Positions 25,433 through 33,192 of a DNA stretch of 64,000 nucleotides are shown one piece after another (the stretch's first letter is position 1; every line of letters starts with the position of its first letter). This DNA is from Gammaproteobacteria bacterium (GTDB lineage Bacteria; Pseudomonadota; Gammaproteobacteria; Burkholderiales; Sulfuricellaceae). Below the pieces are notes generated by a model. The model was not told the DNA's origin and did no database searches. It was given only the letters and a program-made list of their open reading frames with translations. A program made the translations under genes and the position numbers. The DNA lies in NCBI GenBank assembly GCA_018823025.1, contig JAHJJI010000024.1, forward strand, positions 17,094 to 81,093, read 5' to 3'.

Positions 25433-26086
25433 TTACATCGCTTTGCAGACGGTGTACTGGTTAGCTTCGCTATAAGTTGCTGCAGCTGCGCCGGGAGCCG
25501 TGTTAACGCCGGCGGCACCCAGTGTGGCGAGGACGCTGCCCTGGTTAGGAAGGCCGTCGTCAAATTGGGTGTCGATAGCACGCGCTGCCTTGCCTGGCAC
25601 CTGTGACAGGCATACGGAGAACACGGCGGTGCCGGTGGCCGGGGTAACGCCGGTGCCGACGCCGGTCAAGGCGTTGAATGCGTTGCGGGGCAGGGCAGCC
25701 ACTCCGATATCAGCTGGGTTGCCGGAGATGAAGCCGGCTGCCTTGAGGGCTTGCCAGAAAGCGACGGACTCGCCGCCAGCGGTGAAGGTGTTGGCCTGTG
25801 TGATCGTGATTATGCCGTTATTGTTGCCGCCGGCAGTGATGTTTGCCCAGGGGCCGCCGCGTGCCCGCAACGTGGCGAGGTTCCCGTCGTCGCCTGGCAA
25901 TCTGCGGAAGCGATCGATATAGGAGTTGTAGGCTGCGGTGACACCGTTCATGTCATTGACGGCGTTTTTGATCTTGGCGTTCTCGATCATCTCTTGCCCC
26001 TTCAGCACGCCGCCCAGCAACAGGCCTATGATCACCAGCACAATGGCGATTTCCACCAGGGTAAAACCAGATTGGGCTTTTTTCAT
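25433..26086 (-). CDS. Prepilin-like protein (major pilin candidate)
   Basis: 217 residues from the ATG at 26086, preceded by AAGAGGATCG. It has a type IV prepilin leader MKKAQSG cut before FTLVEIAIVLVIIGLLLGGVL, with the invariant Glu5 that marks helix packing. The rest is a pilin-like head with FRRLPGDDGNLATL, a glycine/threonine-rich centre and two cysteines (FSVCLSQ and YTVCKAM) that could form the C-terminal disulfide loop. It is the last gene of the MSHA-like locus, separated by 259 bases from the preceding pilin-like gene, so it may have its own promoter, though none is clear. An upstream in-frame ATG at 26107 is less likely. Confidence 0.85.
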   Translation of the reverse strand: MKKAQSGFTLVEIAIVLVIIGLLLGGVLKGQEMIENAKIKNAVNDMNGVTAAYNSYIDRFRRLPGDDGNLATLRARGGPWANITAGGNNNGIITITQANTFTAGGESVAFWQALKAAGFISGNPADIGVAALPRNAFNALTGVGTGVTPATGTAVFSVCLSQVPGKAARAIDTQFDDGLPNQGSVLATLGAAGVNTAPGAAAATYSEANQYTVCKAM

Positions 26087-26345
26087 TTCGATCCTCTTAA
26101 TGTTCAATCATCAGATAGGTTGGTCAGGGATAGGCTTGTTATTTTAATTATCGGTTATTTTAACGGTAAGTTTAGGTAAATTACTTGGTAAGGTCTAGTG
26201 GAATTTGCTGATTAACCGATTTTGTTAATGTGATACTTCAAGTTGTAAGGTATTTGTTTCGCTTCCGGCGCCTTTGATCCGCTCTCGAAAAAAGGGTTAC
26301 GTGTGAAGTTGCTTGCGACATTTGAGGTGTTGCTCTTGATCCATC

Positions 26346-27107
26346 TCAGGGCAGCTTGCCGGCGGTGACCATGCGGTTGAACAGGATGTTGGGGGAGAGC
26401 CAGATGACGATATCGTCGAAAGTAGCCGTCGGTGTTTTGCTGACAAAATTGGCATTGGCTGTGGCTGTTCCGGCGGTTATCAACTGGTTGTCTTGTTCAT
26501 CCACATCGGTGCCGAGAGGTAATTGGGTTCCTTGGGGGTAATAGGCACCGTTGCCGTTCTTGCCGTGAGAAATGACCACGACGGGGACAGTGCTGGAAAG
26601 GATGCTTCCCCCTCCCGTGCTGAGCAGGGTCATGTCTCCTTGCGAACACAGTGCAAAGGCGGCAAGTGTAGGGTTGGATGGGGGCGGGACAGCGCAACTG
26701 GCGAAGGTGATTTGCGGGATAGTGCGTGTGAATTCCCTTGTTACCCTGTAGGTGTATCGCTTTCCCCATGCATCGGTTTCATTGACTCCCAGCGTTGCCC
26801 ACGGGAGTGCCCCGGCAACATTGGTACAGCCTGCCGCAACAAAGGGTGCGGGTTCGAGGCCCGCGCCAGTTGCGCCGGTCTGAATAGTTGCCGATGCGGG
26901 GCACGGCAGGCGCCCATTGGCAATGGCGAAACCAATCAGCGCTTCCTTGATCTCTTCCAGCGCTTTCTGGGTCTCGCCGATTCGGCGCTGCTCGACCTGT
27001 GCGGCAAGCGGCATCAGCAGACCGCCAAGCAGCAAGCCAACAATCACCAGAACAATGGCCATCTCGACTAAAGTAAAGCCGGATGATTTATGGAGGTATG
27101 ACTTCAT
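26346..27107 (-). CDS. Pseudopilin-like protein
   Basis: 253 residues. The leader MKSYLHKSSG precedes FTLVEMAIVLVIVGLLLGGLLMP, a class III signal cut by prepilin peptidase. The mature domain has an ALIGFAIANGRLPCPAS motif, a LPWATLGVNETDAWGKRYTY segment shared with the next gene's N-terminal domain (ALVGFAATY...FLPCPD, LPWRTLG), and a VVVISHGKNG motif. It is probably a minor pilin that caps or initiates the fibre. It lies 54 bases after the lectin-fused gene. The 240 bases that follow (26108-26345) are AT-rich with no gene or clear promoter. Confidence 0.85.
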   Translation of the reverse strand: MKSYLHKSSGFTLVEMAIVLVIVGLLLGGLLMPLAAQVEQRRIGETQKALEEIKEALIGFAIANGRLPCPASATIQTGATGAGLEPAPFVAAGCTNVAGALPWATLGVNETDAWGKRYTYRVTREFTRTIPQITFASCAVPPPSNPTLAAFALCSQGDMTLLSTGGGSILSSTVPVVVISHGKNGNGAYYPQGTQLPLGTDVDEQDNQLITAGTATANANFVSKTPTATFDDIVIWLSPNILFNRMVTAGKLP

Positions 27108-27161
27108 GGCTATGCCTTGATTAGAGGGCGAGATGTTTATGGCTGTTAATCCTTAATTTAG

Positions 27162-29192
27162 TCATTCGCTACGCAGCTGGAAATTTCGTAGAGTGACACC
27201 CTGGGCAGCAGTCCCGGAACGGAAGCCGCCGGTGAAGCCAAAATAAACCGAGTTCAAAGGGGTGTCGAGGATGATGCAGCGGTTGATGGTGGGCGTTTTC
27301 GCGGCACGATTCAGATCAACGACGACATCGTCGCAGTCCGTGCAATCCACCCAGGTGGTGATGCGGGCGTAGGTATTGGGTGCTACATGATTTGCCGGGT
27401 TGCAGATGGAACAACCGGCATTGCAGCCGGTGTGAATTTCGATGCGCTGGTTGTGGAGCAGGGGACTCGACTCCTCGAACTTGTTGGCCGGACTGTGGCG
27501 GCAACCCGCAGCGGTGCCATTACAGGCGGAGGTGGGGTTGCCGTTGGTGAGTGAGTGATCGAGGTTGCCGTGGGCCATGATGGCGGTGTGGTTTTCGCTT
27601 GGGTCGGCATTGCCCGCATCCTTGTGCACATCGGTTTCGATAATGAATGAAAGAGTGCCCCACATATCCCCGGGTGCGGCGCCGAGGGCCAGTGCTCCCA
27701 TGTCAGCCCCGCGTCCGCAGACGGCAGTCGGGGCGCCAATGTCGTTGCGCACCATCTGGAAGGTGAAACCGTTACCCCGGTCGGTACCGGTTCCGGTGAG
27801 CGCGTAGGTGTCGGCAGTGGAAAACTGGTAGTCATAATAGGCGCGCAGGACCTTGCCGGCGAGCGGGATGGTGCTGGGGAACCAGAAGCAGCCGCCCGAA
27901 GTGCCAACGGCGTTGGTAACGGTTACCGTCTTGTCGGTGGCATTGGTGGTGACGCCGACACCGGCTGCGACGAAGCTGGCAAAGTTGCTGGCAAATGACT
28001 TCTGCGTGGCCCCTGCGGGCAGGCCTTTGATGCAGCGGGCGACGTCGGCGCTCGCGGAAGTGTAGTTGAAGTGTGTGGCGCCAGTGTAGGCTCCGCTGGC
28101 CGGGAAGATAGTCGCATTGGCGCCTTCGAGATAATTGGCTATAACCAGTTTTTCGGCGGCGGTGGCCCGGCTCTGGCTGGTGGTACGCTCGCCGCTGAAA
28201 AACAGTACGGCACTACAGCCGGTGGTGCCATTCACCGTCGCTGCGGTAGCGGGCTTGGCGTAGAGCAGATTGTCTTTCCAGTGATTGCGTACATTAATGT
28301 CTGAGACCGGGATGGTGATAATGTTGTCCACACCTTTGTTGCCGACCGAGGCGGTGGGCAAGGTGGCCGGCGACAAGTTGTTGAGGTAGTTGGCCAAGTC
28401 TCCCATCAGGGTGTCTATGTCTTTCTTGAAATCGCTGCGTTTTTTTACACGGTCGAAAATATCCCTGTTGGCAATCCAGATGGCCTGGTCGTTGTTGGTG
28501 CCGTTGGCGAAGCTGGCGGCAGTACTGAGTGTGATGGTGCTGGTGACACCAACGATTGCCGAGATGGGTGCATTTTCCAGATAGTCGGTGGACGTATTGC
28601 TGCCACCGCATTCGGAAGCGCCAGCGGGTGTTCGGGTTTGGCCGCCAATGGCGGATCGCGGGGCGAATATCACGGCTAATGGACGTTCGTGGGGAGTAGC
28701 GCCAGCCACGATGGTTCCGCCAGCATCCTGGACAATGAATTGCCCCGTGGCATCCCAGTTGAAGTTGGTGGTCTTGGGGTTGTCCTTGCCGCGTCCGGAA
28801 ATGGCGTACCAAAGGCATTCGCCACCACTGTCGCGCAATGCGGGCAGGCCCAGGGTTCTCCACGGCAGCCGACCGATGACTGACACGTCGGTCGCTCCAC
28901 AAGATGGTTCGGCTATGCCGTCATTGTTTGTGTCGGGGCAGGGAAGAAAGCCGAATACTGTATTGGCATGCGTATCACGGTAGGTGGCTGCAAAACCGAC
29001 CAGCGCTTCCTTCGCCTGTGCCAGTGCTGCCGTAGTAATTTTGTCGCGATCGAGTTGCTGATTCGATTTATTGAGTGCGTTGACCAGCAGGAATGCAGCA
29101 CCGATCCCGATAAGGGTCAGAATAATCAGAATGGCTGAACCATGCTGACTCTTACGGCTGGACGTGCAATTGGGAAGAGGGCGTATCCGCAT
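27162..29192 (-). CDS. Pilin-like protein with C-terminal L-type lectin-like domain
   Basis: 676 residues. The N-terminus has a PilX/MshP-like membrane helix (HGSAILIILTLIGIGAAFLL, about 17-36) without the canonical G/FTLxE cut site. Residues about 55-420 share the LPCPD and LPWRTLG motifs with the neighbouring pseudopilin. From about 430 a ConA-like fold is suggested by YYDYQFSTADTY, GNGFTFQMVRND, a DVHKDAGNADPSENHTAIM segment, ARITTWVD, VVVDLN and a closing SVYFGFTGGF plus TLRNFQLR, much like legume-lectin and MshQ-type domains. Cysteine clusters CNAGCSIC and CTDC lie within it. It probably acts as a tip adhesin; the fold is inferred. It lies 10 bases after the mshK-like gene. Confidence 0.8.
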   Translation of the reverse strand: MRIRPLPNCTSSRKSQHGSAILIILTLIGIGAAFLLVNALNKSNQQLDRDKITTAALAQAKEALVGFAATYRDTHANTVFGFLPCPDTNNDGIAEPSCGATDVSVIGRLPWRTLGLPALRDSGGECLWYAISGRGKDNPKTTNFNWDATGQFIVQDAGGTIVAGATPHERPLAVIFAPRSAIGGQTRTPAGASECGGSNTSTDYLENAPISAIVGVTSTITLSTAASFANGTNNDQAIWIANRDIFDRVKKRSDFKKDIDTLMGDLANYLNNLSPATLPTASVGNKGVDNIITIPVSDINVRNHWKDNLLYAKPATAATVNGTTGCSAVLFFSGERTTSQSRATAAEKLVIANYLEGANATIFPASGAYTGATHFNYTSASADVARCIKGLPAGATQKSFASNFASFVAAGVGVTTNATDKTVTVTNAVGTSGGCFWFPSTIPLAGKVLRAYYDYQFSTADTYALTGTGTDRGNGFTFQMVRNDIGAPTAVCGRGADMGALALGAAPGDMWGTLSFIIETDVHKDAGNADPSENHTAIMAHGNLDHSLTNGNPTSACNGTAAGCRHSPANKFEESSPLLHNQRIEIHTGCNAGCSICNPANHVAPNTYARITTWVDCTDCDDVVVDLNRAAKTPTINRCIILDTPLNSVYFGFTGGFRSGTAAQGVTLRNFQLRSE

Positions 29193-29202
29193 GGCTTTGC
29201 CT

Positions 29203-29685
29203 CTATTTTGCGGTTCCCGAAGACGCGGAGCCGTTAGCTTCTTCGAAGCCCTCGCGTACTTTGCCTTTGGTGGTGTCGAACGTCTGCCCCACCTTTAAAT
29301 TGACCTGCCTGCTCGAAGGCAGTATCAGCAGGGCGGAAGGTTTGGATGTCTGCCCCTGTTGTACGGCTATGCCTTGGGGGGTTTCGTTCTCATTCTGTGG
29401 GAATTGGTTGATCCAGGCAGTGTTTTTTCCGCTGCTGCGCCGGACAATGCCATTCAGGGTGATTTGTTCAGTCGTACTGAGCGTGCTGCTTCCGCCACTT
29501 TTTTGACGTAGCCGGTCGAGCATGGCTCGCTCATCGGGGCTGAAAAACAATCGGCCGATTTTATTTGATTCCATAGAGGCTTCAGTTCGTAGCTGGTCAG
29601 GATCCTCGCGTGGAGGCTCCGTGCCGGCACAGACGGCATGGCCAGACAGGGAAGTAATCATCAGCAGAAATATCAGGCGTGCCAT
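29203..29685 (-). CDS. mshK: MshK-like pilus biogenesis protein
   Basis: 160 residues with a Sec signal peptide (about 1-20, AVCAG). The segment RLFFSPDERAMLDRLR and the EQITLNGIVRRSSGKNTAWIN strand pair match proteins found at this place in MSHA-type loci; the C-terminal half has a SRQVNLKVGQTFDTTKGKV strand. It is thought to act in the periplasm during pilus assembly, like PilP/GspC. It lies 12 bases after mshJ in the same operon. The symbol rests mainly on position and pattern. Confidence 0.7.
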   Translation of the reverse strand: MARLIFLLMITSLSGHAVCAGTEPPREDPDQLRTEASMESNKIGRLFFSPDERAMLDRLRQKSGGSSTLSTTEQITLNGIVRRSSGKNTAWINQFPQNENETPQGIAVQQGQTSKPSALLILPSSRQVNLKVGQTFDTTKGKVREGFEEANGSASSGTAK

Positions 29686-29697
29686 GTTTGTTCGCTT

Positions 29698-30375
29698 TTA
29701 TTGCGGTATTCGTTCTGGGCTGTCTGCATGTTCGCCGAGGGTCAGCCAATAAATGCTGCATTCTGCGATTAGCGGCAAATGCGCGCTTTCAGGCTCCAGG
29801 CCGGCTCGTTTGACCATGCATTCCTGGGCAGTATAAAACCCTTTGTGCTTCAAATCACCCAGGAAATTGAGCAGATCGCCTTCATGCAGGAGCTTCATCT
29901 GGAATATCATTTTGCTGCCGCGCAGTTCCAGACCGCCGATCGGGACCTCCTGGTCAACTTGAAAAACCTGCTGGGCGGAAATTTCATAAGTAATTGGCAA
30001 GAGTTTGCGGCTTTCCCTGATGTGCTGGATATGTTCTATCCAGTCCAGGCGTCTTTCTTCCCCAACGAATCCTCGATCGCGTAAGGACACGAATTTGGGT
30101 TGGTAGTCTTGAATTTCCTGCTTGTCGTTTTCGGCCTGACGGTGTTTGTTGTTGGCATCGTTACGTTGCCCTTGTGTCTGAGTCATATCGTCCTGCTGCT
30201 TGGTCAGTATGGATCTGCCGGCAATAACCAGTGCGGTGCTTAACAACAGGCTTGCGATGAGGACGATGAGTGCTTTTTGGATCAGCGGAAAATCGTCCTT
30301 AATGAAAGATCGCTTGGCCGGAATATTTTTTCCCTTGGCCTGATCCTGCTTGGGGTTGGTTGTGTTTTGGGCCAT
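29698..30375 (-). CDS. mshJ: MshJ/PilO-like pilus assembly protein
   Basis: 225 residues: one membrane helix (KALIVLIASLLLSTALVIAG, about 33-52), a charged coiled coil (about 60-105), and a small periplasmic ferredoxin-like domain with PITYEISAQQVFQVDQEVPIGGLELRGSKMIFQMKLLHEGDLLNFL. This is the layout of PilO/GspM proteins that align the inner-membrane platform. The start is two bases after the mshI stop. A C-terminal CMVKRAG strand is followed by a second cysteine. Confidence 0.8.
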   Translation of the reverse strand: MAQNTTNPKQDQAKGKNIPAKRSFIKDDFPLIQKALIVLIASLLLSTALVIAGRSILTKQQDDMTQTQGQRNDANNKHRQAENDKQEIQDYQPKFVSLRDRGFVGEERRLDWIEHIQHIRESRKLLPITYEISAQQVFQVDQEVPIGGLELRGSKMIFQMKLLHEGDLLNFLGDLKHKGFYTAQECMVKRAGLEPESAHLPLIAECSIYWLTLGEHADSPERIPQ

Positions 30376-30377
30376 GT

Positions 30378-31964
30378 TCAGCTTTCCGGCCGCAATGTCA
30401 ATTTCATGATGAATCGGGTTTTTGTGTCTGTGTCTTCGACTCCCGCATTTCCCGTCAATTTGACGGTGGGTTTGATGTCAAGTGGTGGGCGGGTGATTTC
30501 TGCCCGCAACAACGTGTTTTTGCCAAGCTCGGCGGCGAAAAGGTGCACGCTTTCCAGTGCTGTTCGGTAGTCTTGTCTGAGAGATACTACTTCGCCTTCG
30601 ATCAGTAGTATCTGGTTGGGCTTTTTGGGGATGCCGATCAGCACAGCGGCAGGCGCTGGTTCAGCAACGCCTGAAACAGGTTGGTGCTGTTGTGAGTCGG
30701 CGGGATTGTCTGTGGTTTCGGCCTCAGTGCTGACACGCCAATGCAACTGGTCGATTCGTATTTGCGGCAGGATATCGAGTGTGCGACTGACAATACCAAG
30801 TAGCTGCGTGGGTGCTGGCGCATTGCGAGAAATCATCTGCTCGATGTTGACAGCGGCTTTCATGTCTTGCGGGCTGGCAGCGGTGTGGGGCAGGCTACGG
30901 ACTATGGCCTGGTATTGAGATTGGGCCAGGCTGGTTTCTACGGCTATTTGCCGGCTTTGCTGATAATGCTGCAGAGCCTCCAGGCCGTTCGCTCCCGCGG
31001 ACAACAGCGCTCCCGTCACAACGCCGGCACTCAGGATGTAGAGGACGAGCCGGGCTTGCCACAGGCTGAAATAACGGGTTTGTTCTGCCTGCGCATAATG
31101 GCTGACAGGGGTGGTGCCGAGCAGGGATAAAAATAGCGGGTCGCATAGTGAAACGGAGTCGGATTTTTTTAGTCCTAGTCGGGCGGCGGCATCTGTCACA
31201 TCGAGGAAGCGGTGAGCCATGGCAGGCGTGTCCTGACATGCCGACTGGAGCCGCTGCAAGCTTTCCCCGTGTGCCAGGATCACGGCATCCAGAGTTTTTC
31301 CGCGCGGCAGCAGTCTGGCACTTGCCAGAAATTGCTGGGTATTAGCCGTTTCACGTGCGGTTGTGTCGGCAACGGTATCCGGATTATGGTCGGGCAGCGT
31401 TGTCAGGCGGCTGAATTTGAGGGCAGACCCTTGGAAAAAACTTTGGCGTAAACCACTTGACTGGTGTGTAACCAGCAGCAGATTGTCGCTGACAAGGTCA
31501 AGCTTCTTGATCAGGGTGGCGCTCAACAGTGCTGGCGAGTAAATGCCGGTAAGCGGCACTTTCTGCTTCATGAGTGCGTTCAGCCAGGGCTTCAGCAACT
31601 CCACGTTGGTCAGGGCGCTGAACAGCATCTGGTCGTCCTTGCGCCCAAATTCTTCCCGACCCTGCTGGATTGCTTGGCGATAGGGGGTGTCGCGGTAAAG
31701 CTGGCCGAGGCGACGCTGGATCAGCGCCCGTCTGGATCTGCCCAGCACGTGAGGCAGACTGTCGAGTTGAAAGTCTTCCTCGATCAGGTCGGCCAACAGG
31801 TAAGTTGGGGTGTTTTGCGAACCAGCAAGATGGCGGGAGAAGGCTTCCCAACCGGCTTCGTTGTTAGGGAAGCTGAGACCGGCGGAATGTCCGCCCTTCT
31901 CCCCCTGGTAGGTGGTGAGCTGGTCGTTGGTCAGATAGAACAACTGTTTGCGGAATGCACCCAT
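30378..31964 (-). CDS. mshI: MshI-like PilM/PilN-type protein
   Basis: 528 residues. The first 290 form an actin-like PilM/GspL cytoplasmic domain, one membrane helix follows (WQARLVLYILSAGVVTGALLSAG, about 300-322), and the rest is a PilN-like periplasmic portion (coiled coil, then a ferredoxin-like domain with ILLIEGEVVSLRQDYRTALESVHLF). In MSHA systems MshI performs the PilM and PilN roles in one or two proteins. It follows mshG after 13 bases. Confidence 0.8.
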   Translation of the reverse strand: MGAFRKQLFYLTNDQLTTYQGEKGGHSAGLSFPNNEAGWEAFSRHLAGSQNTPTYLLADLIEEDFQLDSLPHVLGRSRRALIQRRLGQLYRDTPYRQAIQQGREEFGRKDDQMLFSALTNVELLKPWLNALMKQKVPLTGIYSPALLSATLIKKLDLVSDNLLLVTHQSSGLRQSFFQGSALKFSRLTTLPDHNPDTVADTTARETANTQQFLASARLLPRGKTLDAVILAHGESLQRLQSACQDTPAMAHRFLDVTDAAARLGLKKSDSVSLCDPLFLSLLGTTPVSHYAQAEQTRYFSLWQARLVLYILSAGVVTGALLSAGANGLEALQHYQQSRQIAVETSLAQSQYQAIVRSLPHTAASPQDMKAAVNIEQMISRNAPAPTQLLGIVSRTLDILPQIRIDQLHWRVSTEAETTDNPADSQQHQPVSGVAEPAPAAVLIGIPKKPNQILLIEGEVVSLRQDYRTALESVHLFAAELGKNTLLRAEITRPPLDIKPTVKLTGNAGVEDTDTKTRFIMKLTLRPES

Positions 31965-31977
31965 TCTTGAATTCTCG

Positions 31978-33183
31978 TCAGGCCTTGATCTTGCTGATGG
32001 TGTCGTAAATCGGACCGAGCACAGACAGCATGATCCAGCCCAGAATCGCGCCGAGAATGACGGTCATGATGGGTTCGATCATGGTCTGGACTTTCTCGAT
32101 CGATTCCTTGACTTCGCGGTTATAGAAATAGCTGACATTGCGTAGCGCCTTATCCAGGGAGCCGGTGCTTTCACCTACCTTGAGCATGCGCACGACCAGG
32201 GGCGGAAAGATGCCGACATTCTGAAAGCTGGTAGTGACGTTCTGCCCCTCGGAAATAAGCAGCCCGGCCCGATGCAGGCCAGCTTCGATGACTTTGTTGG
32301 CGACGATCTGTTCTGACAACCGGATGCATTCGAGAATGGTGACGCCCGATGCGTACATCAGCGCGAAAAAAGTGGCGAAGCGGGCAAGGATGATTTTATG
32401 CAGGATAGGCCCGATCATCCACACCCGCAGCAAGTAATCGTCGGCCATGTAGCGTGCGCGTGGATTGGTCCTGATCAGAAAGGTAAGGCCAGCGCCTGCC
32501 AGCAATGGAATGGCGATGATCAGATACCAGTAATTAATGAAGATGCCGGAGACGAAAATCAGCGCCTTGGTATGAAATGGCAGCTCCTGTCCCATGTTCT
32601 TGATGAATCCGGTGAGCTGTGGCACCAGGTAAATCATCAGGAAGAAGGTGACGCCGAGCACGATGGTGCCGACGAAAGCCGGGTACATCAGGATTTTTTT
32701 TGTCTGTGAGGCAAGCTCGTCCTGCCATTTCAGCGTCTCGGTCAGATTGAGGAACACCTCGGCGATCTTGCCGCTGTGTTCGCCTGCCGCGATCAGACTG
32801 ATGAAAGTCGAGTCGAAGGTGTCGGGATGCTTTTCCATCGCCTGTGAGAGTTGCAGACCGCCTTCGATGCTTTCGATCAGGTCGGCAACGATTTCGCGGA
32901 AGCGAGGATGATCGAGGCTGTCGCGCAGGTCGGCCAAAGTTTCCAGCATCGGAACACCGGCGCCGCTGAGTTGTTCCATGTAGAAACAGAAGTTGATCAG
33001 ATCCGAGCGCTTTACCTGACGTTTGCGCAAAGCCAGGGTTTGTCGCTCCACCTCCTTGCAATCGATCAGATCCAGTTCCATGCGCTTCAGGCGCAGTTCC
33101 AGGTCGGAGATATTGGAGGCATCCATGTTGCCGCGGAGGAATTTGCCTTCGACATCCATGGCCTGGTAAACAAATTGGGTCAT
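31978..33183 (-). CDS. mshG: Type IV pilus inner-membrane platform protein (PilC/MshG)
   Basis: 401 residues with two GspF repeats: an N-terminal one (about 65-190: LINFCFYMEQLSGAGVPMLETLADL) and a C-terminal one (about 270-395: RFATFFALMYASGVTILECIRL), with three membrane segments (near 165-185, 210-230 and 370-395). It connects the pilin subunits with the assembly ATPase. The gene follows mshE after nine bases and reads in the same direction. Confidence 0.92.
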   Translation of the reverse strand: MTQFVYQAMDVEGKFLRGNMDASNISDLELRLKRMELDLIDCKEVERQTLALRKRQVKRSDLINFCFYMEQLSGAGVPMLETLADLRDSLDHPRFREIVADLIESIEGGLQLSQAMEKHPDTFDSTFISLIAAGEHSGKIAEVFLNLTETLKWQDELASQTKKILMYPAFVGTIVLGVTFFLMIYLVPQLTGFIKNMGQELPFHTKALIFVSGIFINYWYLIIAIPLLAGAGLTFLIRTNPRARYMADDYLLRVWMIGPILHKIILARFATFFALMYASGVTILECIRLSEQIVANKVIEAGLHRAGLLISEGQNVTTSFQNVGIFPPLVVRMLKVGESTGSLDKALRNVSYFYNREVKESIEKVQTMIEPIMTVILGAILGWIMLSVLGPIYDTISKIKA

Positions 33184-33192
33184 CGTGTGATC

